Positions 5,687 through 13,785 of a stretch of DNA of 53,650 bases are shown piece by piece. Origin of the DNA: a virus; the IMG/VR virus record IMGVR_UViG_3300025009_000135, positions 1 through 53,650 of that record; one strand, written 5' to 3'. How positions within the stretch are numbered: position 1 is the first letter of the stretch; each line of letters starts with the position of its first letter. Position numbers and translations under genes: made by a program. Under the pieces are notes generated by a model, which was given only the letters and a program-made list of their open reading frames with translations, made no database searches and was not told the DNA's origin.

Positions 5687-8517
5687 TTCCTTCCCCATCA
5701 ATAGATTTCACCCACTACAAGCCCCTCCTTGGCCAGTACCTCCGCGCCCGTGGTATTCTCCCGCCAGGCCATACCGGGAATTTTCGCTGTCCAAATCCCG
5801 CCCATGACGACGGCGATACCCCGAGCACCGCAAGCGCCCACTTGTACAACGACAGCACCGACGACGCCCGCGTCAAGTGTTTCGGCTGTGATTTCGTCGG
5901 CGATATCTATGACGTGTGCGGCCTCATCGATGGAATCGGCGATATCACCGAGCAGTACCGAGCTGTAGCCGCCCATTTTGGCGATCCTTCCGACCTTCAG
6001 GCCCCGCGCCCACCCCGTGCCCCGATTGCCGCCCCCGCCCGCTTCCAACCCGACCCCATTGCGCTCACCACCGTATCAACCTACCTCCGCGACATCCGCC
6101 CGGCGTACCTCGCCAACCTCGCGGAATTTGCACAATATCGCGGTATCGCCCCGGACGCCGCCGCACAATGGGCCGCCCCGCTTTTTTGGTGGCCGGGAAT
6201 TGTCGCCGCGCTAAAAGATCCTCGCATCACCCTCGAGGTGTTGACCCTGGCCGGAATCATCGACCCCGCGAAAGAAAAAAGCGCATGGCAACCGGCCGGC
6301 GCAGTCGTCGAGGTCGGCGTTGGATTCAAGCTCCATTATGCCGCGCGGGACAAAGATAAGGTCACTGGCGAGCTATACAACGTCACCCGCAAGCGCGAAA
6401 CGGTAGGCGGGCATACTTTCCCGAGGAACCGCGCTGGACTTCCAGCGGGGCCGCGCCTAGTACTTTGCGAGGGTGAAATAGACGAAGTTTCCGGGCGATA
6501 TGCGGGCATTGACGACCTGCGGGCTATGGGCGGAACGACGGCGCTGGATGCCGATGACGCCGCATTGATTGCCGAGAGCTTCCAAGATGTCGTGCTATGT
6601 TTTGATAACGACGACGCCGGGCGTATAGCCGCCGGAATCCAGCCGCCGAAACAGGCGCGGTACAAATCCGTTCCCGCCTTACTCCGCGAAGCCGGGTATA
6701 AAGGCCGGATAAGCGCGGCCCTGTGGACGGGCGGGGGCAAGAAGGATATAGACGATATGGTGAAGCATGGCCATGCCGCCGAGCTGATCGATGCCATAAA
6801 TAATGCCGTAGAAATCTTTCCCCTAGAACTTCCGAAGCCTGCGCCGACCGCCTCCCCTATGCTTCCTACGCCTCCGCCCGATATTGACGCCCCGCCTTTC
6901 CAATTCCTTGGCTTCGATAAAGACGCCCTGTACTTTCTTCCCAAGCGCCAAAACATCGCCTTCCGTATCTCTCGCGGTGACAAGAGCATCAAGGACAAGC
7001 TCAACGAAATTGCCCCCGAAGATTGGTGGTTTGTCAATTTTAACAAAGAAGTGGCCGACCCCATTAACGGAGGTACAAAAACCATTATAGACTACCCCCG
7101 CGCTATCGCGTGGCTCCGTGAAAAATCAGTATCACGCGGCATGTATAACGACGACCTCCTGCTAGGCGTCGGCGCCCATATCGATGCCGGCCATGCCATC
7201 GTCAATACCGGCCGCGCCATCGTTACCCCCTCCGGCTCCGTGTCAACCTACGAGGAATACACCGGCGAAAATACCTATTGCCGTTCTCGCCTTGAACTGA
7301 AAATACAAGGCACCCCATGGACGCGTGACGATTCTATCAATTTCCTCCGCCAGCTTCAAACGTTCACATTCGAGAACGAACTCGCCTACTATGCCATCGC
7401 CGGGTATTGTGCTATCGCCCCGTTTTCCTCCTTCCTATTCCGTAGGCCGCATATCTGGATTACCGCCAAAAAAGGACAGGGCAAAAGCTATCTACTCCAC
7501 GATCTCATGTACCCCGCCCTTGGGGAAGGCTTCACGTTCTACCGCGACTCCGTGACTACCGAAGCCGCTATTCGCCAAGCGTTACAAAAAGATACCCGCC
7601 CCGTCATCCTTGACGAATTCGAGATTACCGGCAAGTACGACAAAAATACCATCGATTCCGTCATGTCCTTATCCCGTACCGCCTACGCTGGCGAATTCAT
7701 TTCAAAGGGTACCGCCAATCAAACCGGCATATCATTCGCTACAAAAATGATGTTTTGTTTTGCATCAATAAACGTTAACATTTCTAACGCCGCCGACAAG
7801 TCACGTATCATCGTGTGCCGCATGGGCGAATCGCGCGGAAAAATGGTCAAACCTAAAAACCCCGATGGCCTCCGCGCTCGCATGTTTCTCCACCTCGATA
7901 CCCTGCGCGCCGATATCCAAGCCTGTACCGACATGATGACTGACCAAGCAGGCCATGACTCCCGTACCGCCGATACCTATTCCCCATTTTTCGCCGGTTT
8001 TTGGCGCATGCTCTCCGATGCCCCGTTCGGCGATTGTACCCTGCCCGACGATTCCCGAATGCTAGAAAAAATGCGCCGATCCATGGAGCATATCAACGCC
8101 AACGACGAGAGCCTATCGGACGAGGAAACCATCTTCTCAACTATCTTTCAAAAGCGCGTGAGAATCGGCCCGGACGATGAAAAAACCGTCGCCGAGATGT
8201 TGACCGAAAAGGAAGCTATGGGCCGGTTGCTTTATGAGGATTCCATGCAACGCTTCGGCATGAGGCGCACGTCAAGTATCCGCATCGTCGACAATATCCC
8301 CGTGCTGGCAATTTCCGCAAATAATAAAGAGCTGCGCGACATGCTAGTTGACACGCCATTTTTCTCGCGGTATAATGAAGTCTTGAAGCGCCATCCGTCA
8401 TATATCATGAGTACGCCTGTGCGCATTGGAGGAGCGCAACAACAGGCGCTGCTATTCCGCTGGAGCGACCTTGAGGCACAGTATTTTAGAGAGGAACGAG
8501 ATGTCGTGCCATTTTGA
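5683..8517 (+). CDS. Replicative primase/helicase, CHC2-type zinc finger, TOPRIM and P-loop ATPase
   Basis: A 944-aa multidomain replication protein. An N-terminal zinc site uses C36, H41, C66 and C69. A TOPRIM domain follows with VLCEGEIDE (about 261-269) and VLCFDNDDAGR (about 304). The C-terminal half has WITAKKGQGKSYLL (Walker A, about 593-602) and RPVILDEFE (Walker B, about 640), resembling the DUF927/SF3-like ATPases of phage primase-helicases. It would synthesise primers and unwind DNA at the fork, working with the SSB-like protein encoded next. No DNA polymerase gene is present. ATG 5683 overlaps the methyltransferase stop. Confidence 0.85.
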   Translation: MIPSPSIDFTHYKPLLGQYLRARGILPPGHTGNFRCPNPAHDDGDTPSTASAHLYNDSTDDARVKCFGCDFVGDIYDVCGLIDGIGDITEQYRAVAAHFGDPSDLQAPRPPRAPIAAPARFQPDPIALTTVSTYLRDIRPAYLANLAEFAQYRGIAPDAAAQWAAPLFWWPGIVAALKDPRITLEVLTLAGIIDPAKEKSAWQPAGAVVEVGVGFKLHYAARDKDKVTGELYNVTRKRETVGGHTFPRNRAGLPAGPRLVLCEGEIDEVSGRYAGIDDLRAMGGTTALDADDAALIAESFQDVVLCFDNDDAGRIAAGIQPPKQARYKSVPALLREAGYKGRISAALWTGGGKKDIDDMVKHGHAAELIDAINNAVEIFPLELPKPAPTASPMLPTPPPDIDAPPFQFLGFDKDALYFLPKRQNIAFRISRGDKSIKDKLNEIAPEDWWFVNFNKEVADPINGGTKTIIDYPRAIAWLREKSVSRGMYNDDLLLGVGAHIDAGHAIVNTGRAIVTPSGSVSTYEEYTGENTYCRSRLELKIQGTPWTRDDSINFLRQLQTFTFENELAYYAIAGYCAIAPFSSFLFRRPHIWITAKKGQGKSYLLHDLMYPALGEGFTFYRDSVTTEAAIRQALQKDTRPVILDEFEITGKYDKNTIDSVMSLSRTAYAGEFISKGTANQTGISFATKMMFCFASINVNISNAADKSRIIVCRMGESRGKMVKPKNPDGLRARMFLHLDTLRADIQACTDMMTDQAGHDSRTADTYSPFFAGFWRMLSDAPFGDCTLPDDSRMLEKMRRSMEHINANDESLSDEETIFSTIFQKRVRIGPDDEKTVAEMLTEKEAMGRLLYEDSMQRFGMRRTSSIRIVDNIPVLAISANNKELRDMLVDTPFFSRYNEVLKRHPSYIMSTPVRIGGAQQQALLFRWSDLEAQYFREERDVVPF

Positions 8518-8549
8518 CGCGACTGAAATAATAAGGAGGTAACAAGAAA

Positions 8550-8852
8550 ATGACCCACAAGATCCACGACCTATGTATTGTAACCGGCTCATATACCGAC
8601 GCCGAAGGCAAGAACCGCAATCGCTATCAAACGATAGGCGCTATGCTCGAAAAAGACGACGGCGGCAGGTTTATAATTATGGAGCCATGGTTCAACCCGG
8701 CTGGCGTCCACCACGAGCAGGGCAAAGGCATTATGGTATCCATGTTCGATGCTAAGCCGCGAGACGGGAAAGCTCCACCGAATACCGCCGACCAGCCCGC
8801 GCCGCCTCCGCCAGCTGGAGCCGATGATTTTAGCGACGATATTCCATTTTGA
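8550..8852 (+). CDS. Single-stranded DNA-binding-like protein
   Basis: A 100-aa protein. The N-terminal beta-rich part (IVTGSYTDAEGKNRNRYQTI) resembles a short OB-like fold, a proline-rich linker follows, and the protein ends in DDFSDDIPF, the acidic DDIPF tip by which SSB proteins recruit partners. ATG 8550 follows a strong AAGGAGGT. Its position after the primase/helicase supports a replication role. It is shorter than typical SSB, so the OB fold should be checked structurally. Confidence 0.6.
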   Translation: MTHKIHDLCIVTGSYTDAEGKNRNRYQTIGAMLEKDDGGRFIIMEPWFNPAGVHHEQGKGIMVSMFDAKPRDGKAPPNTADQPAPPPPAGADDFSDDIPF

Positions 8853-8865
8853 TCGGAGGTGAAAA

Positions 8866-9774
8866 ATGACCTTTACCAAATACCAACATATTGAACGATT
8901 TGGTACCGACGAGGTAGAAAATATCGAACTCGGCGCCTGCCATGTGTTTCCGAAAATCGACGGCACCAATGGAAGCGTTTGGCTTGACGATGATGGAAAA
9001 ATCCAAGCCGGTAGCCGCAATCGTACCCTGTCCCTTGAGGCCGATAATGCCGGATTCGATGCCGCCATTATTGCTGATCCACGCATAGCCGCCTACCTCG
9101 CCAAACATCCCAACCATCGCATCTACGGCGAGTGGCTTGTCCCGCATTCGCTCAAAACATACCGCGATGAGGCGTGGCGAAAATTCTACATTTTCGACGT
9201 GTGCGTCGATGCCCCCGACGGAGGCGTCGAATATCTCCCGTATTCAGTCTATGCCCCGATGCTCGATGAATTCGGGCTCGACTATATCCCGCTTATGGCC
9301 GAAGTGCGCAACGGATCATTCGAGCAGTACGTCGCACTTCTAGAAAAAAACCAATACCTAATCCAGGACGGCCAAGGCGCAGGCGAAGGAATAGTGATAA
9401 AAAACTATTCATATAAAAACAAGTATGGCCGCACGACATGGGCGAAAATGGTTCGCTCAGAGTTCCGCGAGATCCATTCCCGTACCATGGGCGCCCCGAT
9501 TATCAACGGAGAAAAAATGGTAGAGGAAGCAATCGTCGGAAAGTATTGCACATCCGCCTTGATCGACAAAGAACACGCCAAAATAGTCGCCGAGGCCGGC
9601 GCGTGGTCGTCAAAAATGATCCCACGATTTTTGTCAGGCGTGTTCTACGCGCTCGTATCAGAGGAGGCGTGGAATATCGTCAAGGAGTACAAAAATCCGA
9701 CGATCAATTTCAAGACCTTGCAAGCGCTCGTAATTGACAAGATCAAGAAAACCAGGAAGGATATATTTTCTTGA
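8866..9774 (+). CDS. RNA ligase, T4 Rnl2-like family
   Basis: A 302-aa protein with nucleotidyltransferase motifs: PKIDGTNGSVW (motif I, K30 the predicted adenylylated lysine), AGEGIVIKNY (motif IV, about residues 172-181) and TTWAKMVRSEF (motif V). Family members seal nicks in RNA, and phages use them to repair tRNAs cut by host anticodon nucleases. No polynucleotide kinase partner was recognised, but two phage tRNA genes are present. ATG 8866 is preceded by CGGAGGTG. Confidence 0.82.
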   Translation: MTFTKYQHIERFGTDEVENIELGACHVFPKIDGTNGSVWLDDDGKIQAGSRNRTLSLEADNAGFDAAIIADPRIAAYLAKHPNHRIYGEWLVPHSLKTYRDEAWRKFYIFDVCVDAPDGGVEYLPYSVYAPMLDEFGLDYIPLMAEVRNGSFEQYVALLEKNQYLIQDGQGAGEGIVIKNYSYKNKYGRTTWAKMVRSEFREIHSRTMGAPIINGEKMVEEAIVGKYCTSALIDKEHAKIVAEAGAWSSKMIPRFLSGVFYALVSEEAWNIVKEYKNPTINFKTLQALVIDKIKKTRKDIFS

Positions 9775-10004
9775 CAAAAGACACCCCCGGCTGGACATAC
9801 GCCTATTCCGACGCCCTAGCCATGCGCTATGCCGTTCGTAAAACCCCGCTCGGCCCCGAGGTTATGACGGAGGATAAAGTGCAGTATTCAGTCGGAGAAG
9901 TCGCGGCGCTGTCTATGGCCGGGGTGGAAATATCGATGGCGGTGCATCTGGTTAAGCGGGTGTTTCGGGGCGCGATCGTGGATGCGGAAAGGAACAAGAG
10001 TTGA
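9771..10004 (+). CDS. Hypothetical protein
   Basis: A 77-aa protein starting at TTG 9771, overlapping the RNA ligase stop as TTGA. It begins TKDTPGWTYAYSDALAMRYAV and contains KVQYSVGEVAALSMAGVEI. Its position suggests co-expression with the ligase. Family not recognised. Confidence 0.6.
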   Translation: MTKDTPGWTYAYSDALAMRYAVRKTPLGPEVMTEDKVQYSVGEVAALSMAGVEISMAVHLVKRVFRGAIVDAERNKS

Positions 10005-10381
10005 AAGCTATACTTGCGCTTGAGTTGCGCGATGATGGGTCAAGGCAATACATGAAGCCTGCTCGATATATATGCAATGAGATATATCTAGGACTTGATA
10101 AAATTGTAATTGGCAATACGCCTAACGATGCATGGTGCGCAGAAATAATAGAATTTGATACAAAATATAAATATGTAAGAAGATTTTTACCATTTAGAAA
10201 AGATTACTCACAATCTAATTCTATGGGATCGCGCGGAGTGAGAGCAATTTATACACTTTCAGAAAATAAAATATACGAAGCCAAGGAACATAAAAATAGA
10301 TATTTTTGCATGATAAAAGATTGGGAAATTGTAAAAGTGTCAAAAGCAGAGGTGGCGGAATGGCTGAACGAAAAGCGCTAG
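10001..10381 (+). CDS. Hypothetical protein, AT-rich
   Basis: A 126-aa protein starting at TTG 10001, overlapping the preceding TGA. From here to about 11600 the DNA is visibly richer in A and T, with many ATA, AAA and AAT codons, unlike the flanking GCC-rich genes, which suggests acquisition as a block with the next two genes. It ends VSKAEVAEWLNEKR. It may belong functionally with the downstream PAPS-reductase-like/ParB-like pair, but no function is recognised. Confidence 0.6.
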   Translation: MKAILALELRDDGSRQYMKPARYICNEIYLGLDKIVIGNTPNDAWCAEIIEFDTKYKYVRRFLPFRKDYSQSNSMGSRGVRAIYTLSENKIYEAKEHKNRYFCMIKDWEIVKVSKAEVAEWLNEKR

Positions 10382-11619
10382 GAATAGATGTATTGACCGC
10401 CGCGAGGGAACGGGTAGCATATACACTTAGCCAATTCAAGCGCGTATATATCTCGTTTTCAGGTGGTAAAGATTCGACCGTTATGCTTCACCTTGCCATC
10501 GATGAAGCAAAAAAAAGAAACATAAAAATAGGTGTATTGTTTATTGATTGGGAAGTTCAATACAAGCTTACTATTGATCATTGCTTGAAGATATTTGAAG
10601 AATATAAAGATTACATTATTCCGTATTGGGTTGCATTGCCATTAACAACCGAATGTCCGATATCACAATATGCACCATTTTGGACATGCTGGGATAAAGA
10701 CAAAAAAGATTTATGGATACGACAACCGCCTGAATATGCTATTACCGACTATTCATATTTTGATTTTTATACTTATGGAATGACGTTTGAGGAATTTATA
10801 ATAAAGTTCGGAGAATGGTATGCAACGCAAGGATTTAAAAAGGATGAATCGGCTCAAATATTTGAACCTACGGCTTGTATGGTCGGGATACGAGCAGACG
10901 AAAGCCTAAATCGTCTCCTAAAGGTGAGGGTACACGAAAATAGAGAATATTGGAACGATAAAATATATTTGCTTAATTTGAAATCATCGCTTATGGACGT
11001 TGTATTGTGCCATCCATTATACGACTGGAAGACAGAAGATATATGGAAATATAATGGAAAATACTACAAGTCATACAACAAAATATACGATCTTATGTAT
11101 CAGGCTAAGGTACCAATAAGCAAGCAAAGAATAGACGAATTTTTTGGCCCCGAAGCAAGGCGCGGGCTATGGATGCTTCATGAGATAGAGCCGGAAACGT
11201 GGTCAAAGGTTACAGGGAGAATCGTTGGATGCAATTCAGCCGCTTTGTATTCAAAAGAACACGGGAATATTAATGGTGACAGAAAAATAATAAAACCAAA
11301 TGGCCATACATGGAAATCGTTTGCAGAATTGCTTTTGGCGTCTATGCCTGATAAATTATCTGAACATTATAAAAACAAAATAGCGACATATCTACATTGG
11401 TATAAAGAGCGAGGATATGAACGCGGATTGCCAGACGAAATAGAAGGGGATCTTGAAACAAAAGATAAACACCCATCATGGAGGAGAATATGCAAGGTGC
11501 TACTGAGGAACGATTATTGGTGCAAAGCCCTATCTTTCACCCCTACGAAGGCGACGAGCTACGAAAACTATTTGAAAGTAATGAGAAACAGGAGGGCAAG
11601 ATGGGGAATGTTGATTTAG
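10360..11619 (+). CDS. PAPS-reductase/N-type ATP-pyrophosphatase family protein (DUF3440, IbrA-like)
   Basis: A 419-aa protein. SFSGGKDSTVMLHLA (PP-loop SGGKDST, residues 34-40) defines the N-type ATP-pyrophosphatase fold, shared by PAPS reductase and DndC. Cysteines in TECPISQYAPFWTCWD, PTACMVGIRADES and GRIVGCNSA could bind metal or Fe-S. The long C-terminal half and the adjoining ParB-like gene match the IbrA/IbrB arrangement of E. coli prophages. Chemistry is uncertain: sulfur or nucleotidyl transfer to nucleic acid is possible. ATG 10360 follows AGAGGTGG and overlaps the previous gene. DNA here is AT-rich, so recent transfer is likely. Confidence 0.78.
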   Translation: MAERKALGIDVLTAARERVAYTLSQFKRVYISFSGGKDSTVMLHLAIDEAKKRNIKIGVLFIDWEVQYKLTIDHCLKIFEEYKDYIIPYWVALPLTTECPISQYAPFWTCWDKDKKDLWIRQPPEYAITDYSYFDFYTYGMTFEEFIIKFGEWYATQGFKKDESAQIFEPTACMVGIRADESLNRLLKVRVHENREYWNDKIYLLNLKSSLMDVVLCHPLYDWKTEDIWKYNGKYYKSYNKIYDLMYQAKVPISKQRIDEFFGPEARRGLWMLHEIEPETWSKVTGRIVGCNSAALYSKEHGNINGDRKIIKPNGHTWKSFAELLLASMPDKLSEHYKNKIATYLHWYKERGYERGLPDEIEGDLETKDKHPSWRRICKVLLRNDYWCKALSFTPTKATSYENYLKVMRNRRARWGMLI

Positions 11620-12104
11620 CCAAACACCCAGTATCGCGCGTTCAATGGGTTGCCGCCGAATTTGTATATGCTAATGATTACAACCCAAACAGCGTTGCTC
11701 CGCCTGAAATGAAGCTATTGGAAATATCTATTCAAACCGACGGGTTTACACAGCCGATAGTAACGTGGAAAACCGATGAAGGCTATGAGGTGGTAGATGG
11801 ATTCCATCGCCACAAAGTTGGTAAAAAACTCGGGATGTCTCATCTCCCAATTGTAGTTTTGAATGATGAAAACACAAGCAAGGAAGAGCGTATAGCGGCA
11901 ACGATCAGACACAATCGCGCCAGAGGAAAGCATCAAGTTAAAGCTATGTCAGATATTGTCGTCGAGCTGTCGCGTAGAAACTGGAGCGATGAACGCATAG
12001 GCAGAGAGCTAGGAATGGATGCCGACGAAGTTTTACGGCTAAAGCAAATTACTGGGCTTGCGGAGCTTTTCCAAAATGGCGATTTTTCTCCAGCCTGGGA
12101 ATAA
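11601..12104 (+). CDS. ParB/Srx-fold nuclease-domain protein (IbrB-like)
   Basis: A 167-aa protein. DYNPNSVAPPEMKLLEISI, then DGFTQPIVTW, then YEVVDGFHRHKVGKKLG matches the ParB/sulfiredoxin-fold domain (NPR-like box and DGxHR). KEERIAATIRHNRARGKHQ and a helix-turn-helix (SDERIGRELGMDADEVLRL) follow. In IbrA/IbrB pairs this partner directly follows the PAPS-reductase-like gene, as here, with an 18-base overlap. ATG 11601 has a strong AGGAGGG. It may recognise DNA or act enzymatically with its partner. A terminator follows. Confidence 0.78.
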   Translation: MGNVDLAKHPVSRVQWVAAEFVYANDYNPNSVAPPEMKLLEISIQTDGFTQPIVTWKTDEGYEVVDGFHRHKVGKKLGMSHLPIVVLNDENTSKEERIAATIRHNRARGKHQVKAMSDIVVELSRRNWSDERIGRELGMDADEVLRLKQITGLAELFQNGDFSPAWE

Positions 12105-12141
12105 TTTACTAAACATCCGTGTAGTACTTTTCCACAAAAAT

Positions 12142-12180
12142 CGTGCAAATTCTGCGGAATTTGTGCGGTTTTTGTTTTTT
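12142..12180 (+). terminator. Rho-independent terminator after the ParB-like gene
   Basis: An 11-bp stem with two G-U pairs (12142-12152 with 12157-12167) and a TGCG loop is followed by GGTTTTTGTTTTTT. It ends the transcript running through the PAPS-reductase-like/ParB-like pair, and a new promoter starts just downstream at 12185. Confidence 0.85.
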
Positions 12181-12184
12181 GGGG

Positions 12185-12213
12185 TTGTAAGGCGAGGTGA
12201 GAGGGTATATACT
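12185..12213 (+). promoter_or_regulatory. Sigma-70-like promoter
   Basis: TTGTAA (12185-12190), a 17-bp spacer, then TATACT (12208-12213). It lies just after the terminator at 12142-12180 and would restart transcription for the second part of the rightward block. The predicted start is about 12220, giving a 50-base leader before ATG 12270. Confidence 0.65.
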
Positions 12214-12269
12214 CTATATATCGGGTGGCGAGAGAGTGGCTACCGACAGAAATTGACGAGGGTACTAAG

Positions 12270-12482
12270 ATGACCAAGATTTTTACCGTAGACGTTGGCA
12301 ACGACAAAATCGAATATTTTATGACTATCGATGGCGCTAAAAAAAGACTGTCCGACCACGGATATATCGAAGTTTCCGCCGAAGATTTTAACAACAATAC
12401 CCGTGGCCAATGGCGCCATCCGGCCACGTTCTTTTTTGCCGAATCATACGCGTATCTTGGTTTTGTCAAGGCTAACGACTAA
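12270..12482 (+). CDS. Hypothetical small protein
   Basis: A 70-aa protein, first gene behind promoter 12185-12213. ATG 12270 follows GACGAGGG. It contains FTVDVGNDKIEYFMTIDGA and YIEVSAEDFNNN, suggesting a small beta-alpha fold. No family recognised. Confidence 0.6.
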   Translation: MTKIFTVDVGNDKIEYFMTIDGAKKRLSDHGYIEVSAEDFNNNTRGQWRHPATFFFAESYAYLGFVKAND

Positions 12483-12488
12483 GCAACC

Positions 12489-12508
12489 CGCCCGGCATTG
12501 GTCGGGCG
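12489..12508 (+). other. Intergenic GC hairpin
   Basis: CGCCCG (12489-12494) pairs with CGGGCG (12503-12508) across an 8-base loop. There is no U-tract. It resembles the hairpin at 2196-2214 and also lies in a gap between coding regions, so processing or stabilisation rather than termination is likely. Confidence 0.35.
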
Positions 12509-12536
12509 CATCCTAAATCATCGGAGCCCCCCCCCC

Positions 12537-13118
12537 ATGGCATCCCCCCGCCCCGCAATCAAACGTCAATCTGGCACCTGGTACATTAAAAACTTCGGCC
12601 AGTGGCACCGCGCCGGAAGCTTGTCAGATGCCATAGGTTATTTGTCTATCATCGCTACACTAGCCGCGTCCGTTTCGCTTTCATCATGCGCCTCGCCACT
12701 TGTGGCTTCCTCGTTTCTTGACCTTGATGCCGCGTGGCAAATAACGTGCGAATTTGATCGAATCCCAGACCCGCCCGGAGGTTATTGGAAAAGCCCCGCC
12801 GAGTTTGAAGCCGATGGCGGTGGCGATTGCGAAGATTTTGCCACATACCTTTTATACCTTCTCGGCCCCGATTCTGGCGCCCGCATGGCTGTCATTTCCT
12901 CTCCCGGCCCCGGCGCTCCGTTTCATGCCATTGTGCAGCTTGCCGATGGAACGTTGATCGAACCGCAAATCTATCATGGATATTGGATTGACGCCGTGCC
13001 GCTGTGGACCCTTGAGTATAATACCGTCATGCACCTTGCAACAAACGGAAAAAAATCGCTTGACACGACGAGCCCCGAGGATGTAGAGTTGATGAAGATT
13101 ATAGCGGCTTGCGAATAG
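12537..13118 (+). CDS. Transglutaminase-like cysteine peptidase-family protein, probable lipoprotein or membrane protein
   Basis: A 193-aa protein. YWKSPAEFEADGGGDCEDFA (C98 in GDCEDF) matches the bacterial transglutaminase-like cysteine proteinase core, and APFHAIVQLADGTLIEPQ supplies the expected histidine (H130) and an acidic residue. A hydrophobic stretch (about 34-50) ending LSSC at 48-51 looks like a lipobox, but it lies unusually far from the start, so a membrane anchor is equally possible. ATG 12537 directly follows a run of ten C bases; GGAG lies upstream. Substrate unknown. Confidence 0.65.
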   Translation: MASPRPAIKRQSGTWYIKNFGQWHRAGSLSDAIGYLSIIATLAASVSLSSCASPLVASSFLDLDAAWQITCEFDRIPDPPGGYWKSPAEFEADGGGDCEDFATYLLYLLGPDSGARMAVISSPGPGAPFHAIVQLADGTLIEPQIYHGYWIDAVPLWTLEYNTVMHLATNGKKSLDTTSPEDVELMKIIAACE

Positions 13119-13312
13119 CCGCCAATCAAGAATGCCTACGGCAGGCTTAGCCGGAACCCATTAATTGCCCTCGGGTAAATACAAACAGGAGGCGGCCTAT
13201 TGAAATGGAAGTCTAGGCGGTGCGGCGGCACCTAAAACACGCCAACGATGCTAAGTTTTTGTGTGTAATTGGGCGGCGTCCGTTTCGGAGTTCCCGACGC
13301 CGCCCGTGTTTA
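13119..13312 (+). other. Intergenic leader upstream of tRNA-Gln
   Basis: No clear gene is present. GGGCGGCGTC (13271-13280) pairs perfectly with GACGCCGCCC (13296-13305), a strong 10-bp stem just before the tRNA that may aid processing or act as a weak terminator (GTGTTT follows). AGGAGG at 13187-13192 precedes a possible 11-codon TTG frame at 13200-13235, too short to call as a gene. Smaller GC hairpins lie around 13135-13155. Confidence 0.4.
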
Positions 13313-13384
13313 CGGGAAATAGCCAAGTGGTAAGGCTCCGGGTTTTGATCCCGGTTGTCGGTGGTTCGAATCCACCTTTCCCGA
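13313..13384 (+). tRNA. tRNA-Gln (anticodon TTG)
   Basis: A complete cloverleaf: 7-bp acceptor CGGGAAA/TTTCCCG, D arm GCC-AAGTGGTAA-GGC, anticodon arm CCGGG-TTTTGAT-CCCGG with anticodon TTG reading CAA, T arm GGTGG-TTCGAAT-CCACC. CCA is not encoded and the discriminator base (13384) is A rather than the G usual for bacterial tRNA-Gln. It is expressed within the rightward block, preceded by a 10-bp GC hairpin. It may supplement codon usage or replace host tRNA cut during defence. Confidence 0.9.
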
Positions 13385-13434
13385 AGTCCATCGCCGGAGC
13401 CTAGCCCCGGTATCCAATCAATCGGGAGGGCATA

Positions 13435-13785
13435 ATGCTCAACCCACTCAAGTCCATTTTCGGAGCGGTCGCCGCATTGGCCGCCAGCACGTTCCAACCG
13501 CGCATTCCCAAGGCACTGCGCCACTACGACGACGACGACGCCCCGTCACGTTCTATGCTCGACGAGCGCAAAAACGCCACGTTCGGATGGAAGCGCCACC
13601 GCGAAACAAGCCCCAACGGATTTGGCGGCACCGGCAAGCGCATTGCCCGCATCGGCGGTTACCGCAAAGGCCAGCCCGGCGCTAAGCTCATCCGTAAAAT
13701 GATCCGCCGATATGGGTACATCCCCGTCATGCTGACGCAACCGGCGGTGGTCAAGGCGCTCGGCCAGAAGGAGGTGCAGCCATGA
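13435..13785 (+). CDS. Hypothetical basic protein
   Basis: A 116-aa protein, ATG 13435 behind CGGGAGGG, 50 bases after tRNA-Gln. It is rich in Arg and Lys with an acidic DDDD patch (about 32-35), and the C-terminal part (KLIRKMIRRYGYIPVML) is strongly basic. It could bind nucleic acid, but no family is recognised. Confidence 0.6.
   Translation: MLNPLKSIFGAVAALAASTFQPRIPKALRHYDDDDAPSRSMLDERKNATFGWKRHRETSPNGFGGTGKRIARIGGYRKGQPGAKLIRKMIRRYGYIPVMLTQPAVVKALGQKEVQP

Noticed and set aside
6336-7085. Minus-strand ORF opposite the primase/helicase
   Set aside because: It is antisense to a well-supported 944-aa protein, with no start signal.
13200-13235. Possible 11-codon TTG microgene after AGGAGG
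   Set aside because: It is too short to support; noted in the intergenic entry only.
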